Assembly: GCA_026707905.1 (NCBI GenBank) | Contig: JAPOVY010000016.1 | Coordinates: forward strand, 49,036-113,035 | Length of the DNA stretch: 64,000 nt | Reading direction: 5' to 3' | From: Gammaproteobacteria bacterium | GTDB taxonomy: Bacteria > Pseudomonadota > Gammaproteobacteria > Pseudomonadales > Azotimanducaceae | Part shown: positions 1-10,800 of the stretch, in pieces | Layout of the letters: every line of letters starts with the position of its first letter | How positions within the stretch are numbered: position 1 is the stretch's first letter | Made by a program: the position numbers and the translations under genes | The notes under the pieces: generated by a model | The model's database searches: none | Seen by the model: only the letters and a program-made list of their open reading frames with translations | What the model was told of the DNA's origin: nothing

Positions 1-488
1 GTAGCCAGCGCTTGTTTCAGTTCCTCCGACAAACCGAGGTAATCAACGACGAGGCCACCCGGTTTATCTCGGAATACGCGATTGACGCGTGCGATGCTTT
101 GCATCAATCCGTGCCCACGCATAGGTTTGTCGACGTACATCGTATGAAGACTCGGCGCATCGAATCCCGTGAGCCACATATCGCGAACAAATACGATCTC
201 AAATCCATCGTTCGGATTGCGAAAACGGTTTGCTAATGCTTCGCGACCTGTCTTACTGCGAATGTGACCTTGCCAGTCTTCTGAGTCTGAAGCCGAACCT
301 GTCATGACGATCTTCATGCGTCCCTTCGAATCGTCGGAGTCATGCCAATTGGGGCGCAGTCTGCGCACTTCCTCGTAAAGTTCGACACAAATACGACGGC
401 TCATACACACGATCATCGCCTTACCGTGCATAGCTTCAGTTCGGTTGTCGAAGTGCGCGACGATGTCTTCAGCAACAAGGCGCAACCT
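1..488 (-). pseudogene. hsdR: C-terminal part of type I restriction subunit HsdR, beyond an in-frame stop
   Basis: Reading the minus strand from 488 down to the window edge, in the same frame as the ORF that stops at 489, gives uninterrupted HsdR sequence. It starts [16 protein letters not shown], passes [16 protein letters not shown], and includes the SF2 helicase motif VI region ([18 protein letters not shown]). No base has to be added or removed, so the only lesion seen is the TAA codon at 489-491. This segment holds the second RecA-like helicase domain. The remaining C-terminus lies outside the window. It would only be made by read-through, or the whole gene is inactive. A sequencing error at one base is the alternative. 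Confidence 0.8.
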
Positions 489-2120
489 TTATGGGGTCCC
501 TACGATTGCTTCCAGCTGTGCCCATTTGGTCTTGAGTTTTTCTTTGCGCTCGATTTCCTCGCCTTCGGTTGCTTCTTCAAAATCTTCGTCAATATGTGGT
601 CGTTGGGTTTCGTCCAACGACAGCTTTGCGAGCCGACTTTCATAGTAGATTGGAACAGTTGCGCCGTCTTCAACCGCCTGTTGAATGTCGTATGTACTTA
701 TGTATTCCCCAAATACAGCACGGGTGTTTGCGTCTCGGAGTTCTATAGGTGTACCTGTAAACCCGATGTATGAAGCATTTGGGAGCGCATCACGCATATG
801 ACCGGCGAAACCGTCAATAAAGTCGTATTGGCTACGATGTGCTTCGTCTGCAATCACGATAACGTTGGCTCGATTCGTCAAAGCGTGATGCCGCGTGTCT
901 TTCTCATCTGGAAAGAACTTTTGGATCGTCGTGAATATGACGCCACCTGTGTCGACGGCAAGCTTCAGTCTCAAGTCCGCACGGTCGGTCGCTTGCACGG
1001 GGGTCTGACGCAACAGGTCACTACAGCGAGAAAACGTCGAAAACAACTGGTCGTCCAAGTCGTTACGATCTGTTAATACGACTACGGTCGGATTACGCAT
1101 GTCCGGTTCACGGATCATGCGACCGGCATAGAACGCCATCGTCAGACTTTTCCCGGATCCTTGGGTATGCCAGACCACGCCGATACGACGGTCGCCAAAT
1201 TGACCCGCGGGGCGACGACTCGTGTGACGTAAGCGTTCATCTACTGCGTCTCGAAGTTTTGCTGCACGAAGCGTCTCGATAACGCCAATCTCAACCGCAT
1301 GAAACTGGTGATATCCTGCGATCTTCTTGCTCAACTTACCAGCATCGTCTTCAAAGACTATGAAGTCTCTCAACAGCTGGACGAAACGAGTCGGATCGCA
1401 CACACCTTCGAGCATAACCTGCAATTCAAGTGAGGTCCTCGGCGCTACTTCCTCGCCATCGCTAGTTCGCCAAGGTTTGAACCACTCGCGACCCGCCGTG
1501 AGCGAACCGATACGCGCTTCGAGACCGTCTGAGACGATCAAGATCTCATTCGTTTCGAATAAAGACGGAATTTCGTTCTTGTACGTTTGGAGTTGTTGCC
1601 ACGCGCTCCAAATGGTCGCATCTTCGTCCGCAGGGTTCTTTAGCTCTATTACTGCTAAGGGAAGACCATTTACAAACAACACGACGTCTGGACGACGCTC
1701 ATGCTTGTTCTCAAGCACTGTGAGTTGGTTTACCGCTAACCAATCATTCTCACTTGGGTCTTCGAAATCGACGACCCTTACTTGCGCACCACGAACGATG
1801 GTATCCTGCGGATATTCAACAGTCACCCCATTTACGAGCATTCTGTGGAAATTGCGGTTGCGCATTTCAAGCGACGCGCCTTCGGGTTTCGTCAACCTAC
1901 GAACGGCATCGTCGATCGCCGAGCTAGGTAAATCTGGGTTTAGTCGATCCACTGCATCTCGCAAACGTAATGGCAGAATCGTTTCGTCGTAGCCAGTTCG
2001 TTCACCCGTCCCATCGTAGGGTAATAAGTCAGGACCGTGGGCGATTCCCCAACCAAGATCTGTTAGCCATTGAAGCACAGCGTCCTCAACAGTCGATTCG
2101 GCGAAATGCCCTTCACTCAT
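489..2120 (-). CDS. hsdR: Type I restriction endonuclease subunit R (HsdR), truncated by an internal TAA
   Basis: HsdR is the translocase and nuclease of a type I restriction-modification complex (R2M2S). The 543-residue ORF carries the N-terminal nuclease fold with Asp145 and Glu159-Leu-Lys161 (PD-(D/E)xK), Walker [10 protein letters not shown] near 318-326, a DEAH box at 425-428, and motif III GFTGTP near 460. A full HsdR is usually about 1000 residues; this one stops at 489 right after LEAIVGTP, inside the linker between the two RecA-like domains. Homologous sequence resumes in the same frame immediately downstream. The start MSEGHF follows the PIN gene by 14 bp, so it is the last gene of the hsd operon. 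As read, no functional endonuclease would be made. Confidence 0.85.
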   Translation of the reverse strand: MSEGHFAESTVEDAVLQWLTDLGWGIAHGPDLLPYDGTGERTGYDETILPLRLRDAVDRLNPDLPSSAIDDAVRRLTKPEGASLEMRNRNFHRMLVNGVTVEYPQDTIVRGAQVRVVDFEDPSENDWLAVNQLTVLENKHERRPDVVLFVNGLPLAVIELKNPADEDATIWSAWQQLQTYKNEIPSLFETNEILIVSDGLEARIGSLTAGREWFKPWRTSDGEEVAPRTSLELQVMLEGVCDPTRFVQLLRDFIVFEDDAGKLSKKIAGYHQFHAVEIGVIETLRAAKLRDAVDERLRHTSRRPAGQFGDRRIGVVWHTQGSGKSLTMAFYAGRMIREPDMRNPTVVVLTDRNDLDDQLFSTFSRCSDLLRQTPVQATDRADLRLKLAVDTGGVIFTTIQKFFPDEKDTRHHALTNRANVIVIADEAHRSQYDFIDGFAGHMRDALPNASYIGFTGTPIELRDANTRAVFGEYISTYDIQQAVEDGATVPIYYESRLAKLSLDETQRPHIDEDFEEATEGEEIERKEKLKTKWAQLEAIVGTP

Positions 2121-2134
2121 AGTGTTGTTCCAAT

Positions 2135-2623
2135 CTAAGCGAGTACGAATCTCGCTCGTTCTCGGCGAAGCATTTCATAAGGTGTCAAACAGGTTAATCC
2201 GAGCGCGAGACATGCGTTTGGTATCTTGATCTTTTTCACTGTATCTGCGGGAACTTCGTGCGTCACGACGACACAGTTGTGAGCAAGGGCATGCGCTATA
2301 AGCCAATAGTCCGCAACCTGAAGAAATATCGTAACTGCCGACGATTCGTACCCACTAGACGATGCCCAATCGGCTACGCGGTCTAGTGCGCTCGCGACAT
2401 CAACATCGGGTGAAAGGAAAAACCTGTCACGACGTACCTTGACCCAGGCGGCAAGATCATCGTCGGCGACTTCTAATTCATCGGCAACCTTTTCAACGCT
2501 CGCCGCAACATCGGTTTCGTTCGCACGATCTAACCACTCCCAAAATGCAGGACAAAAATCGAAGCCGTAATGCAGATTCTTCGCCTGAATAAATATGTTG
2601 GCGTCGAGAATGTACCGAGTCAA
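2135..2623 (-). CDS. PIN-domain protein of the DUF4411 type
   Basis: The 162-residue protein begins [15 protein letters not shown], a PIN-like first strand with an acidic residue at position 7. Further conserved acidic positions lie in the middle, and the [23 protein letters not shown] segment is typical of DUF4411 PIN proteins. PIN proteins are usually RNases and often toxins; the family assignment is from sequence pattern and the activity is inferred. It overlaps the upstream ImmA-like gene by 4 bp (ATGA), so the two are translationally coupled. XRE-ImmA plus DUF4411 is a recurring pair resembling a toxin-antitoxin module, here embedded in the hsd operon. Confidence 0.8.
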   Translation of the reverse strand: MTRYILDANIFIQAKNLHYGFDFCPAFWEWLDRANETDVAASVEKVADELEVADDDLAAWVKVRRDRFFLSPDVDVASALDRVADWASSSGYESSAVTIFLQVADYWLIAHALAHNCVVVTHEVPADTVKKIKIPNACLALGLTCLTPYEMLRRERARFVLA

Positions 2624-3777
2624 GGTGTAACGCCGATTTGTCTCGCGAGTTCCTCAAAGCTGCTTCCACTGCGCACACCAAGCATGCGATACGCATCACG
2701 AAAGAGAGTCTGACCTTCTAATGTACTTGCGACGAGTGCCTTCGCGAAACGTCTACCGACGCGCGAAACTGTTGTTCGATAGAAATCTCCGCCCCCGCCA
2801 CGGTTTTGCTGAACTAGCGACCGCAAGCGACTGTTCTCTTCGCGCCAAGCATTCTCAAACTGGTTACGAGTAAGCCATCCTGCGTCTAAGAGGCGTCGTA
2901 AGACGACCAAACTACTGACCTTGAAAACGCGTGTCAAACGCTGAATCGCGTTCGACAAGCTTTCCCCCTCAGACAATTCATCGCGCAATGCTGCGAGAGG
3001 AACCAAAAACTCCGCAGCGACTTCATTGCACCAGACCTCAGCTGATCTCAATTTCGAGTTCGGGGCGGCCTGACAATTAGATAAGCCTGAATTTCCGAGC
3101 CAAAGGTGTGCAAGTTCGTGAGCTAGGGTGAACATTTGCGCCGCTTTTGTATCGGCACCGTTAATGAATATAAGTGGCGCTCGAGGGTCGCTTAACGCAA
3201 AACCTCGAAATTCTTGGGGATTTAGCCTTCGTGTGGTATTACTGCCGACAATCCCACTGATCATGACCAGAATACCGGCGGCGTCCGTAGCAGTGACAAA
3301 CCTTTGAAACGCGTCCGTCCACGTCGAACATTCTCGACGAACTTGAAGAGCGAACTCAAGGGTGTCCGTAATCTGAGAAGCAACATCAACGGTAGAGTGA
3401 TCGATCGACACACTCGAAATAAACAGTAACTCATCCGAACTTTCTAACCTTGAGTAATTACGGTACCATGTCTGACGGGCTTGGCACGCGTGAATTACGT
3501 CTAGTAGATCCGGGCTTGGACGAGCTACCGATGTTCCAGCAATCGTGCGAAAGTCGGAGATTGGTAATGATTCTATCGGTGGTTCAGATAGGAATAGATA
3601 GCCAACAGGCACATGGACTTTAGCCGCAAAGTCATCAACTTGCTTAAACGTCGGGCGTAGTGAACCAGTCTCCCATTCGGAGAGTTTTGGGAATCGCTTA
3701 GCTAGCGTTTCAGGTGCAAGTCCTGCACGTTCCCTAGCCCAGATGACTAACTCCGGGTTTACAGGAGCGCGGATCAT
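2620..3777 (-). CDS. XRE-family HTH / ImmA-IrrE metallopeptidase
   Basis: This 385-residue protein has an N-terminal helix-turn-helix of the Xre type (about residues 8-62, ending HVPVGYLFLSEPP). It also has a zinc peptidase domain with HELAH at 220-224 and a downstream acidic ligand region, WCNEVAAEFLVP, at 249-260. ImmA/IrrE peptidases cleave repressors or antitoxins in response to stress. It overlaps hsdS by 4 bp upstream and the PIN gene by 4 bp downstream. It is therefore likely the sensing or antitoxin-like partner of the DUF4411 protein and may govern the operon. The role is inferred; the domain calls are strong. Confidence 0.85.
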   Translation of the reverse strand: MIRAPVNPELVIWARERAGLAPETLAKRFPKLSEWETGSLRPTFKQVDDFAAKVHVPVGYLFLSEPPIESLPISDFRTIAGTSVARPSPDLLDVIHACQARQTWYRNYSRLESSDELLFISSVSIDHSTVDVASQITDTLEFALQVRRECSTWTDAFQRFVTATDAAGILVMISGIVGSNTTRRLNPQEFRGFALSDPRAPLIFINGADTKAAQMFTLAHELAHLWLGNSGLSNCQAAPNSKLRSAEVWCNEVAAEFLVPLAALRDELSEGESLSNAIQRLTRVFKVSSLVVLRRLLDAGWLTRNQFENAWREENSRLRSLVQQNRGGGGDFYRTTVSRVGRRFAKALVASTLEGQTLFRDAYRMLGVRSGSSFEELARQIGVTP

Positions 3778-5138
3778 GTGACGGATTCGACCATATCCTC
3801 TACATCCTTGACACGAATTTCGCCAGAGATGAGCTTTGGCAACAAACGATCTCGGATGTCCGCGAGTGTTTTCGATTCAATTGTTAGCAAATCGCTATAT
3901 TCGTGTATAGGGTGTGCTAGTTCGTCAAATGATTGAATTAGACGTTTCGGTGGAATGGAAATCAGAGGTAATTCAAATGCGTCAGCTGGGAGCATGTTAA
4001 CTGTAGTTCCGTTACCGTAGTTTCGAATTGATCGTCCGAACCGAGAGTAGCTAATCGCATAATGAAGCCAAGTACGACTCAGAGGGGAGTTTGAAGTTGG
4101 ATCTAATTTGAAAAGGTGGTGAGAAAATATCCCTCTTTGACCAGTTGACGAGGGAATTAATGCGGAATACGCGATCACCACGTTGTTTGATGTTAAATCT
4201 GTGTTTGCGACGATTAGATCACCTGGTTTAACTGTGTGCGCCTTTTGGTAATCACCCATGTAGTGCTTTAGACCACCGTAGTTGTAACCGCCACTAGCCT
4301 TAATCGATTTGAGATTGTGTAGAACGATTCCATTCGAAGCATTGGTCAGACCAGAACCTTTGTAACTCAGTCCCCTCGTCGTTCTCACATGCCTACCAAT
4401 TTGATCGTAAATCCATTCAGAGGGGTGAAAGTCATTCTCAAGAGAAGAAGGGAATAGTTGCCACAAGTACTCTGGGAGATAAGCACTTTGGCCTTCAGCT
4501 TTAGCACGAACCGGACCATAGTCGATGAACCAGTCTTTGAAAATCGCTTGTGCAATCGCTTCAAGCGATTCGATCAGGCGTCGGTTCAGTTCAATTTTGT
4601 CATCCAAGGCACTCAAGATATGAGCAATAGCGCGTTGTTCAGACAAGCTAGGAACTCGGACTATATGGTTTTTGAGAATATCGATTTTGAGGTTCGTAAA
4701 TACTGAACCTGTCCCTTGACTCACGATTCGCGGTCTTTCGAATGTTAGTAAGTAATAGCAGAACATCGGGTCAAGTCGACGAAAGTTCCTAAGTAGCAGC
4801 CATCCGTCATGAATGCACGCGTCCATTCCCACGAACTTTGGTATGCCCGGCGTTGCACTATTACTGAGAATCAAGTCGCCTGGTACGACTGAGACACTTT
4901 TAGTTTTTCCACTTGGCCGAATTTTCTCATTGGTTTGATAGATAGTTCGACATGGCGAGCTCGTAGCGTCTGCGATCTTAATCCACGGGATTCCCGTGCA
5001 CGAAACCCACTCATGAATCGGTCGAGGTGATGCACCACGTCTTATATCGCACAGTTCCGAAAAAACGAATTCTCGCCACTGTAGCGTACCCGAAGAATGC
5101 GGTACCTCTTCAGATGAGTCTTTATCACAAGTTCCCAC
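3774..5138 (-). CDS. hsdS: Type I restriction-modification specificity subunit HsdS
   Basis: HsdS (454 residues) recognises the bipartite DNA target and bridges two HsdM subunits. Two target-recognition halves are visible. The first ends in the conserved helical spacer containing LSEQRAIAHILSALDDKIELNRRLIESLE (about 160-190). The second ends near the C-terminus with LADIRDRLLPKLISGEIRV. The length is normal and no lesion is seen, so methylation could still work although hsdR is interrupted. It overlaps the downstream ImmA-like gene by 4 bp. A decayed gene separates it from hsdM, so its expression may no longer be tightly coupled to hsdM. Confidence 0.93.
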   Translation of the reverse strand: MGTCDKDSSEEVPHSSGTLQWREFVFSELCDIRRGASPRPIHEWVSCTGIPWIKIADATSSPCRTIYQTNEKIRPSGKTKSVSVVPGDLILSNSATPGIPKFVGMDACIHDGWLLLRNFRRLDPMFCYYLLTFERPRIVSQGTGSVFTNLKIDILKNHIVRVPSLSEQRAIAHILSALDDKIELNRRLIESLEAIAQAIFKDWFIDYGPVRAKAEGQSAYLPEYLWQLFPSSLENDFHPSEWIYDQIGRHVRTTRGLSYKGSGLTNASNGIVLHNLKSIKASGGYNYGGLKHYMGDYQKAHTVKPGDLIVANTDLTSNNVVIAYSALIPSSTGQRGIFSHHLFKLDPTSNSPLSRTWLHYAISYSRFGRSIRNYGNGTTVNMLPADAFELPLISIPPKRLIQSFDELAHPIHEYSDLLTIESKTLADIRDRLLPKLISGEIRVKDVEDMVESVT

Positions 5139-5186
5139 TAAGCTAAACCTCTCGTCATCTCGCTGTCAAATAGTGCCCTATACAAG

Positions 5187-5904
5187 TTAGTCAGCGAATA
5201 GCTCCACATGCTCTCCGTCAATCTCTCGAAGACACTGTTCGGTAATCGTGTCCTTCGACCAAGATTTGAATAGCGATTCGCGCATAGCGTCAGTGAAAGT
5301 AGAGAGCCTCTCAATGGGAATTCGCCTTAATGGTGGTTCCAGCAACACAAGATCGAGAACACTACTTTGATGACATCTCCATTTGACGCGGTTGCTGAAG
5401 ACCCGGATTTCCACTTCCGAAAAATGGTCCATCACCTGATACTCGCGTGTGCACTGATGGCTGACCGGAAGATCGAGTCGCTCAGACTTCAATTGATTGT
5501 TGTATGACGCTAGCGAGTGTTATCACATCTTTGACAGAGTCTGACAATAGTCTTTCAGTCGTTTCCGCCAAATCCTTACCGAAATCATGGATCGTGTCAT
5601 TTCGGTCATCTCTGTAAAAACCATGGTACGACCATATCTGTGTCATTCAACTAGATCCGCGCATCAAGGTTCAACAAATGCGTGAGAGTTAGTCGGACCG
5701 CATCGAACTCGTCTGCAAAGTGCACGGTCAGATCTCTTCTTAGTAATTTCCCACTCTGCTCAAGCACAAGCTAGGACTCTTTAACACCTGCAGCTAGATA
5801 GATGAAATTGAGACATCATTGCGGTTATCAATCTGATTGAGCTTCACCGGGACGAGATCCAATAAGGCGATGTTGTGATGAAAGAAGGTTTTGTCAGTAC
5901 TCAC
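5187..5904 (-). pseudogene. Decayed gene between hsdM and hsdS
   Basis: A GTG at 5902-5904 overlaps the hsdM stop as GTGA, the usual layout of a coupled next gene. The frame reads [20 protein letters not shown] and on to a TAG after 36 codons. Protein-like sequence then continues in other frames: one stretch includes LEQSGKLLRRDLTVHFADEF, flanked by two TAG codons; another includes HDFGKDLAETTERLLSD. A last open piece of 101 codons runs from a TTG at 5492 to 5187. Together they imply an ancestral protein of about 230 residues with at least one frame change and several stops. I do not recognise the family. Relics at this position suggest a lost accessory gene of the RM operon. Confidence 0.6.
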
Positions 5905-7481
5905 TTTTGATCGGCTCCAAAGCCCAAGGAGTCCAAATTTGTCACAATTGCAGCATCCAGCCTAGCATTCTCTGATTGCTGCTCACGCAGTTCAGATACT
6001 AGCCGTTGTATTTTCTCGACGAATGGCTCCCCGTCGTCTTTTTCAGGCGCTGCGCCGACGTATCGACCGGGCGTCAGTACACATCCATGCCGCTGCAGCT
6101 CGTCTAATGTCACAGTGCGGCAGAACCCTAGTTGATCTTCGTATTTATCGTGTCCGCTTCGCCAAAAGTGGTATGTCTTTGCGATTCGAGAAACTTCATC
6201 TTTCGTCAACTCTCTGTGGGTTCGATCGAGCATGGTGCCAAGCTGACGAGCGTCAATGAATAGGACCTCGCCTGATCTGGAACGGAACTTACCGTTGGCT
6301 CGATTGCGTGCCAAAAACCATAAGCATGCGGGAATCTGAACGGAGTAAAACAATTGAGTAGGCAAAGCGACCATGCAATCTACAAGATCAGCTTCCATAA
6401 GGTTCTTGCGAATCTCGCCTTCGCCCGATTGATTCGACGACATTGATCCGTTCGCAAGTACGAATCCCGCGACGCCACTCGGTGCGAGATGATGGACAAT
6501 GTGCTGAATCCAAGCGTAATTGGCGTTGCCTTTCGGCACGCCGTATTGCCAACGTCGATCGTCGACCAATCTCTCGCCACCCCAATCCTTTACGTTAAAC
6601 GGAGGATTGGCGAGAATGAAGTCAGCTCGAAGGTCAGGATGACGATCGTTGTGAAATGTGTCGCCGTGAGCGATTTGCGCTTCGATTCCTCTAATGGCAA
6701 GGTTCATTTTGGCGAGACGCCAAGTCGTGTAGTTGGATTCCTGACCGTAAATCGAGATATCGTTTCGCGCTTTTTCGCCATTGCCATTGCCTGAGGAGTG
6801 TGCTTCGATGAACTCGATCGACTGCACGAACATGCCAGACGAACCACAGCAGGGGTCGTATACACGCCCGGAATATGGTTCTATCATCTCGACGAGGAGC
6901 CGAACGACACAACGAGGTGTGTAGAACTCCCCTCCTCTTTTACCTTCTGCCTCAGCGAATCGACCGAGGAAGTACTCGTAGATTCGACCAAGTACGTCGT
7001 TTGCCCGTGCGTCTTCGTGACCGACAGATACGTTGCTGATCATGTCGATTAGTTGACCAAGGCGTTGCTTGTCAAGAGCTTGACGCGCATAGTCCTTTGG
7101 TAGGACATCCTTGAGTGAAGGATTGTCATGTTCGATGCCTACCATGGCTTCATCCACGGTTTGTCCAATATTCGGCTGTTTCGCTTGCGATTTGAGGTGG
7201 TCCCAGCGTGCTATCAGCGGAACCCAGAAAACGTTTTCCGCAGTGTATTCATCTCGGTCTTCGGCCGCGTCAGATCCCCATTCCGTAAGGACCGCTGCAT
7301 GACGTTCCTCAAATGCATCGGAAATGTACTTTAAGAAAATCAAACCTAATACAACATGCTTGTACTCAGCAGCGTCCATAGAGCCACGCAACGTGTTCGC
7401 GGCATCCCATAGTTCTGATTCGTCGATTCCGATAGCTGAACGACTCTTCTTCTGCCTGTTAGAACTTGGTTGTTTTGCCAT
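5901..7481 (-). CDS. hsdM: Type I restriction-modification DNA methyltransferase subunit HsdM
   Basis: HsdM (526 residues) transfers a methyl group from S-adenosylmethionine to adenine N6 and with HsdS forms the modification enzyme. The N-terminal HsdM helical domain ([20 protein letters not shown] ...) is followed by the catalytic domain. That carries the SAM-binding motif [12 protein letters not shown] near 205-216 and the catalytic NPPF motif near 290 ([14 protein letters not shown]). Length and motifs are complete. It is the first gene of the minus-strand hsd operon, starting at ATG 7481 downstream of a 370 bp gap that should hold the operon promoter. Confidence 0.95.
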   Translation of the reverse strand: MAKQPSSNRQKKSRSAIGIDESELWDAANTLRGSMDAAEYKHVVLGLIFLKYISDAFEERHAAVLTEWGSDAAEDRDEYTAENVFWVPLIARWDHLKSQAKQPNIGQTVDEAMVGIEHDNPSLKDVLPKDYARQALDKQRLGQLIDMISNVSVGHEDARANDVLGRIYEYFLGRFAEAEGKRGGEFYTPRCVVRLLVEMIEPYSGRVYDPCCGSSGMFVQSIEFIEAHSSGNGNGEKARNDISIYGQESNYTTWRLAKMNLAIRGIEAQIAHGDTFHNDRHPDLRADFILANPPFNVKDWGGERLVDDRRWQYGVPKGNANYAWIQHIVHHLAPSGVAGFVLANGSMSSNQSGEGEIRKNLMEADLVDCMVALPTQLFYSVQIPACLWFLARNRANGKFRSRSGEVLFIDARQLGTMLDRTHRELTKDEVSRIAKTYHFWRSGHDKYEDQLGFCRTVTLDELQRHGCVLTPGRYVGAAPEKDDGEPFVEKIQRLVSELREQQSENARLDAAIVTNLDSLGFGADQK

Positions 7482-7851
7482 TGGGGTTGATGCTCGTAAA
7501 GAATGCAGAGATCGGTCTTATTGCTTTAGGAACTAGAGGGGCGCCGTGCAAAGTGACACACATCGCATTCGATTTGGTTTGTATCTCACATTGGTCTCAA
7601 CGCTGGCTTGCGAGCTGCTCCCGAAATGTGCGATTGTCAGGGTCATCGACTAAAACTCCGATCCAGGATCTATCTTTTTAGTTGACTTATCGTTCGCCCG
7701 TAATTCCGAAGATCCTTTCGTAGCTTCTAATTTTCCGTAATGGACTATGTTCGTGCAAGCAGTCCTCCAATGCTCAGAAGTCGTTTGTCTATGACTGCTG
7801 ACAAACTGATAGTGCCAAGAACGGTTACTTGCAACGATAGATTAGATCGTG
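7482..7851. other. Intergenic region upstream of hsdM
   Basis: The 370 bp between the end of the RecD-like gene and the hsdM start has no convincing ORF. It must carry the hsd promoter on the minus strand and may carry the terminator of the helicase gene. The only structure I see is an imperfectly placed inverted repeat, GTTTGTC at 7783-7789 and GACAAAC at 7800-7806, separated by 10 bases. It could be an operator for the XRE protein, but that is speculation. Confidence 0.4.
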
Positions 7852-10800
7852 TCAACTACTCGTTTGTGATGGCCCACGATCAAGGTCGTCGATAACCGCG
7901 ACTGCTTCCTTACTCAAACCTTTACCTTCTTCCGTCGTCAGGAGCTGCCCGGGAAACCAATGCTCATACCATTTCTGTTTTTCCGACCAAGCTTGTGCAT
8001 AGTCTGGGAGATCCAAGCGTCCCAGATGCTCCCAGAAGTAGGTCTTACCGCGGATAGCGACGGTGAAATCTGGTAGTTTCACTGAACCATCGCCCGCGAA
8101 CAGCGGTTTTTCGTAAAGAAACGGGATTTGTCGATCGTGCAGGATATTGGCGATAATCACTTCCGATTTCGAACGAAGCATATCGCCGCTTAGGGCTTCG
8201 TGGATCTTACCTGCTTCGTACCATCCGTCTCGATTCGTCAGCTCGCCTTTGACCAAATGCAGTTCAAAAAGCGACGAGTTTATTTGGCGAGTTTGAGTAT
8301 TTTCCCGTCGACGTGCATCAAGTAGGCTTGAAATGTCGTTTTCTATTAGCAATGTGCAATGTCTGCTGGCTCTGGTCAATGCGGTATACACCAGTTCAGC
8401 GGAAACCGGACGCTTCTTACTGGCCGGAATGATCACGAACGTATGCCCAAACTCGCTGCCTTGGGCTTTGTGAACAGAGACGGCGTAAGCTAGTTCAAGA
8501 TTCTCTTCGACGCTTTCGTTGCGTTTGAACTTGCTGCCATTCGGAACGTCATTGCCGTACCCGACGGTGATTCCCGGTTTTCGAGTGAATTCGACAGCGA
8601 ATCTGCGCAGACGAGGTCCGTAACCAGTCTTTAACGTCCGCCAGATTTTAGAGTCAAACCCTATAGGTCCTACAACACCGATTTCGCCGTTGAAGATTTC
8701 GATTTCGATTTGCTCCTTGGTATCGCGATCGTATGCCCAGATTGGGTCTGACTTCGGTCGGTTACGCACCTGAATAACCTTATCGAACAGCGTAACTCCG
8801 TCTACGCATCCGACTCGGTTAATGACAAATTCGTTCCTACGTTTTTGACATGCGTCGTTGAGTGCTTCCACTCCGTGCGTGTCAGCACGATGTGGGCTGA
8901 GAATCTGAAATGCTGTGGGATCGTCTGCTAGACCTTCACGCCATATTTCGTACGGTGCTCTCTCCTCGTCAACGTTCTTCATCTTTATTTCAATTGCTTT
9001 GATCAACGTTGAAGCGAGACGTTCAGGCTCATGCCAAAATATCACATCGAGTGCTTCATCGACTTCACCACCTTCGTGTATCTGCTCAATTAACGATTCT
9101 TGCTCAAGATCGGTAGATTCATCGCTACTCGCATCGATTGTCTTATCCTCATCGCGAGTCATAAATAGCTCAGCAAGTTTCAAGATGCTCTGGCCTTTAC
9201 CTTCGATCTTATTTAGCATAAGCCGCAGATTTGATTGAAGTCGACCGAGGTTTTGCGGATAGTCGGTTTCTAGCCATTTAACCACATCTACAAAGACACG
9301 GCCCCTACCAATCGGTGGTAGCTGTCCAGTGTCTCCTACAAGTATTAGACGTCGTACATGCTGCCAGTCGATGGCTCGAAAGAGAGCGGCCGTAAGTTCC
9401 AAGTCCAGCATGGATGCTTCATCGAGTATTAAAGTTCCCAACGCCGCGTGCTTACCGCCGAGTCGACGAAACGTGAGGTTTTTATTAAGCCAGCCATATG
9501 AGGCGAGAAACGAATGTACGGTGACCGTCTTCACGTCGGTTAGTTCCACATCATCGAACATCTGACGCGCACGATCTGCGGCTTTACCGGTTGGTGCCAT
9601 TACAAGTACGCTCTCTTCTTCTCCTTCGGATTTACGCACGGCACGGACAAGAGATTCGATGACCGTTGTTTTTCCTGTTCCAGCTGGACCGGTGACAACT
9701 GAGATTGGTTGTCGGAACAGCCTCTCGCACACTTTTTTCTGTTCGTTCGTGGCTATTACGTAGTCTTCGCCCCCTCGTTCACCAAGTGTGCTCTGGGTCT
9801 TGACTATCCATGCGGACCAATCTGACGAAGTGACTGGGCGACGCAAACTAAGTTCTGGACGAGTTGCAAGCTCCTTGAGCGTCATCTCGACCAAACGTTC
9901 ATCTTCGTATACCAACCGATCGTAAAGTAGAAAATCCGAATTGAAAGGTCTTAGTTTGAGCGACTCGGATAAAAACTCCTCGTCAACTTCGAAGTAACGC
10001 GCGTTAAACTGAGCTTGCTTCCATTCCGGCAAGCGTGCCATTCGAATGCGGACCTCCTCAATGAGATCCTTACTTAAGCGAAATGTGTGGTTAGGCTCTG
10101 AACGAAGGTGTTCCACGCAGAGAGAACGGAAACGACGCTCGTCATTGAAATGGACGCCTGCCAAAGGCGTTCCACCGAGATCCGGTGAAGGCAGAGTTCC
10201 ACGGTCGATCGTGCTCCAGGGAATTGGTTCGCCTTGATCGGCGCTACGATATAGTTCGGCTAGTAGGTAGGGATTAGCAGTTATTTCTTCAGCTGGTACA
10301 GTTAAACCACAGCCTTCCCGGTCGTTAGCGACATCGTTTATTGTCTGCTTATCGAGGTCAAATCTTGGGAGTATGTCGCGTAGTAACGACTTAGCATCTT
10401 CGTCTAGTAGTTTCCAATTGCGCGATATCTCCTTACGAGAAGTTGCATCAATGTCTTGTGTGAGTACGTTGTCTTGATCGTTCTCAATTGCGTCGAATGC
10501 CAGGTTGTGCGCTCGATCGTGACCTTCGCTTATGCAAAACTCCTTCACCCCATCGACGAGTCGTGACGCGCCTGCAACATCAAGTACTTTCAACAAACCG
10601 GGATATAACCCCCGATGCGTCCACAGTTCAGCGATTGTCTTGAGAAGCCACTCTTCACGGATAGTCCAATTCTCGGTCTCGTCATCGATTTCTTTCAACA
10701 GACGGACTTTGGCGAGTAGCTGTTCAAGTAAACCAATGGCTTCATCGTCCGAAAGGTGCTTCGAACCGTACTTACATATTTGCGGGTTTTCAGGATAGAC

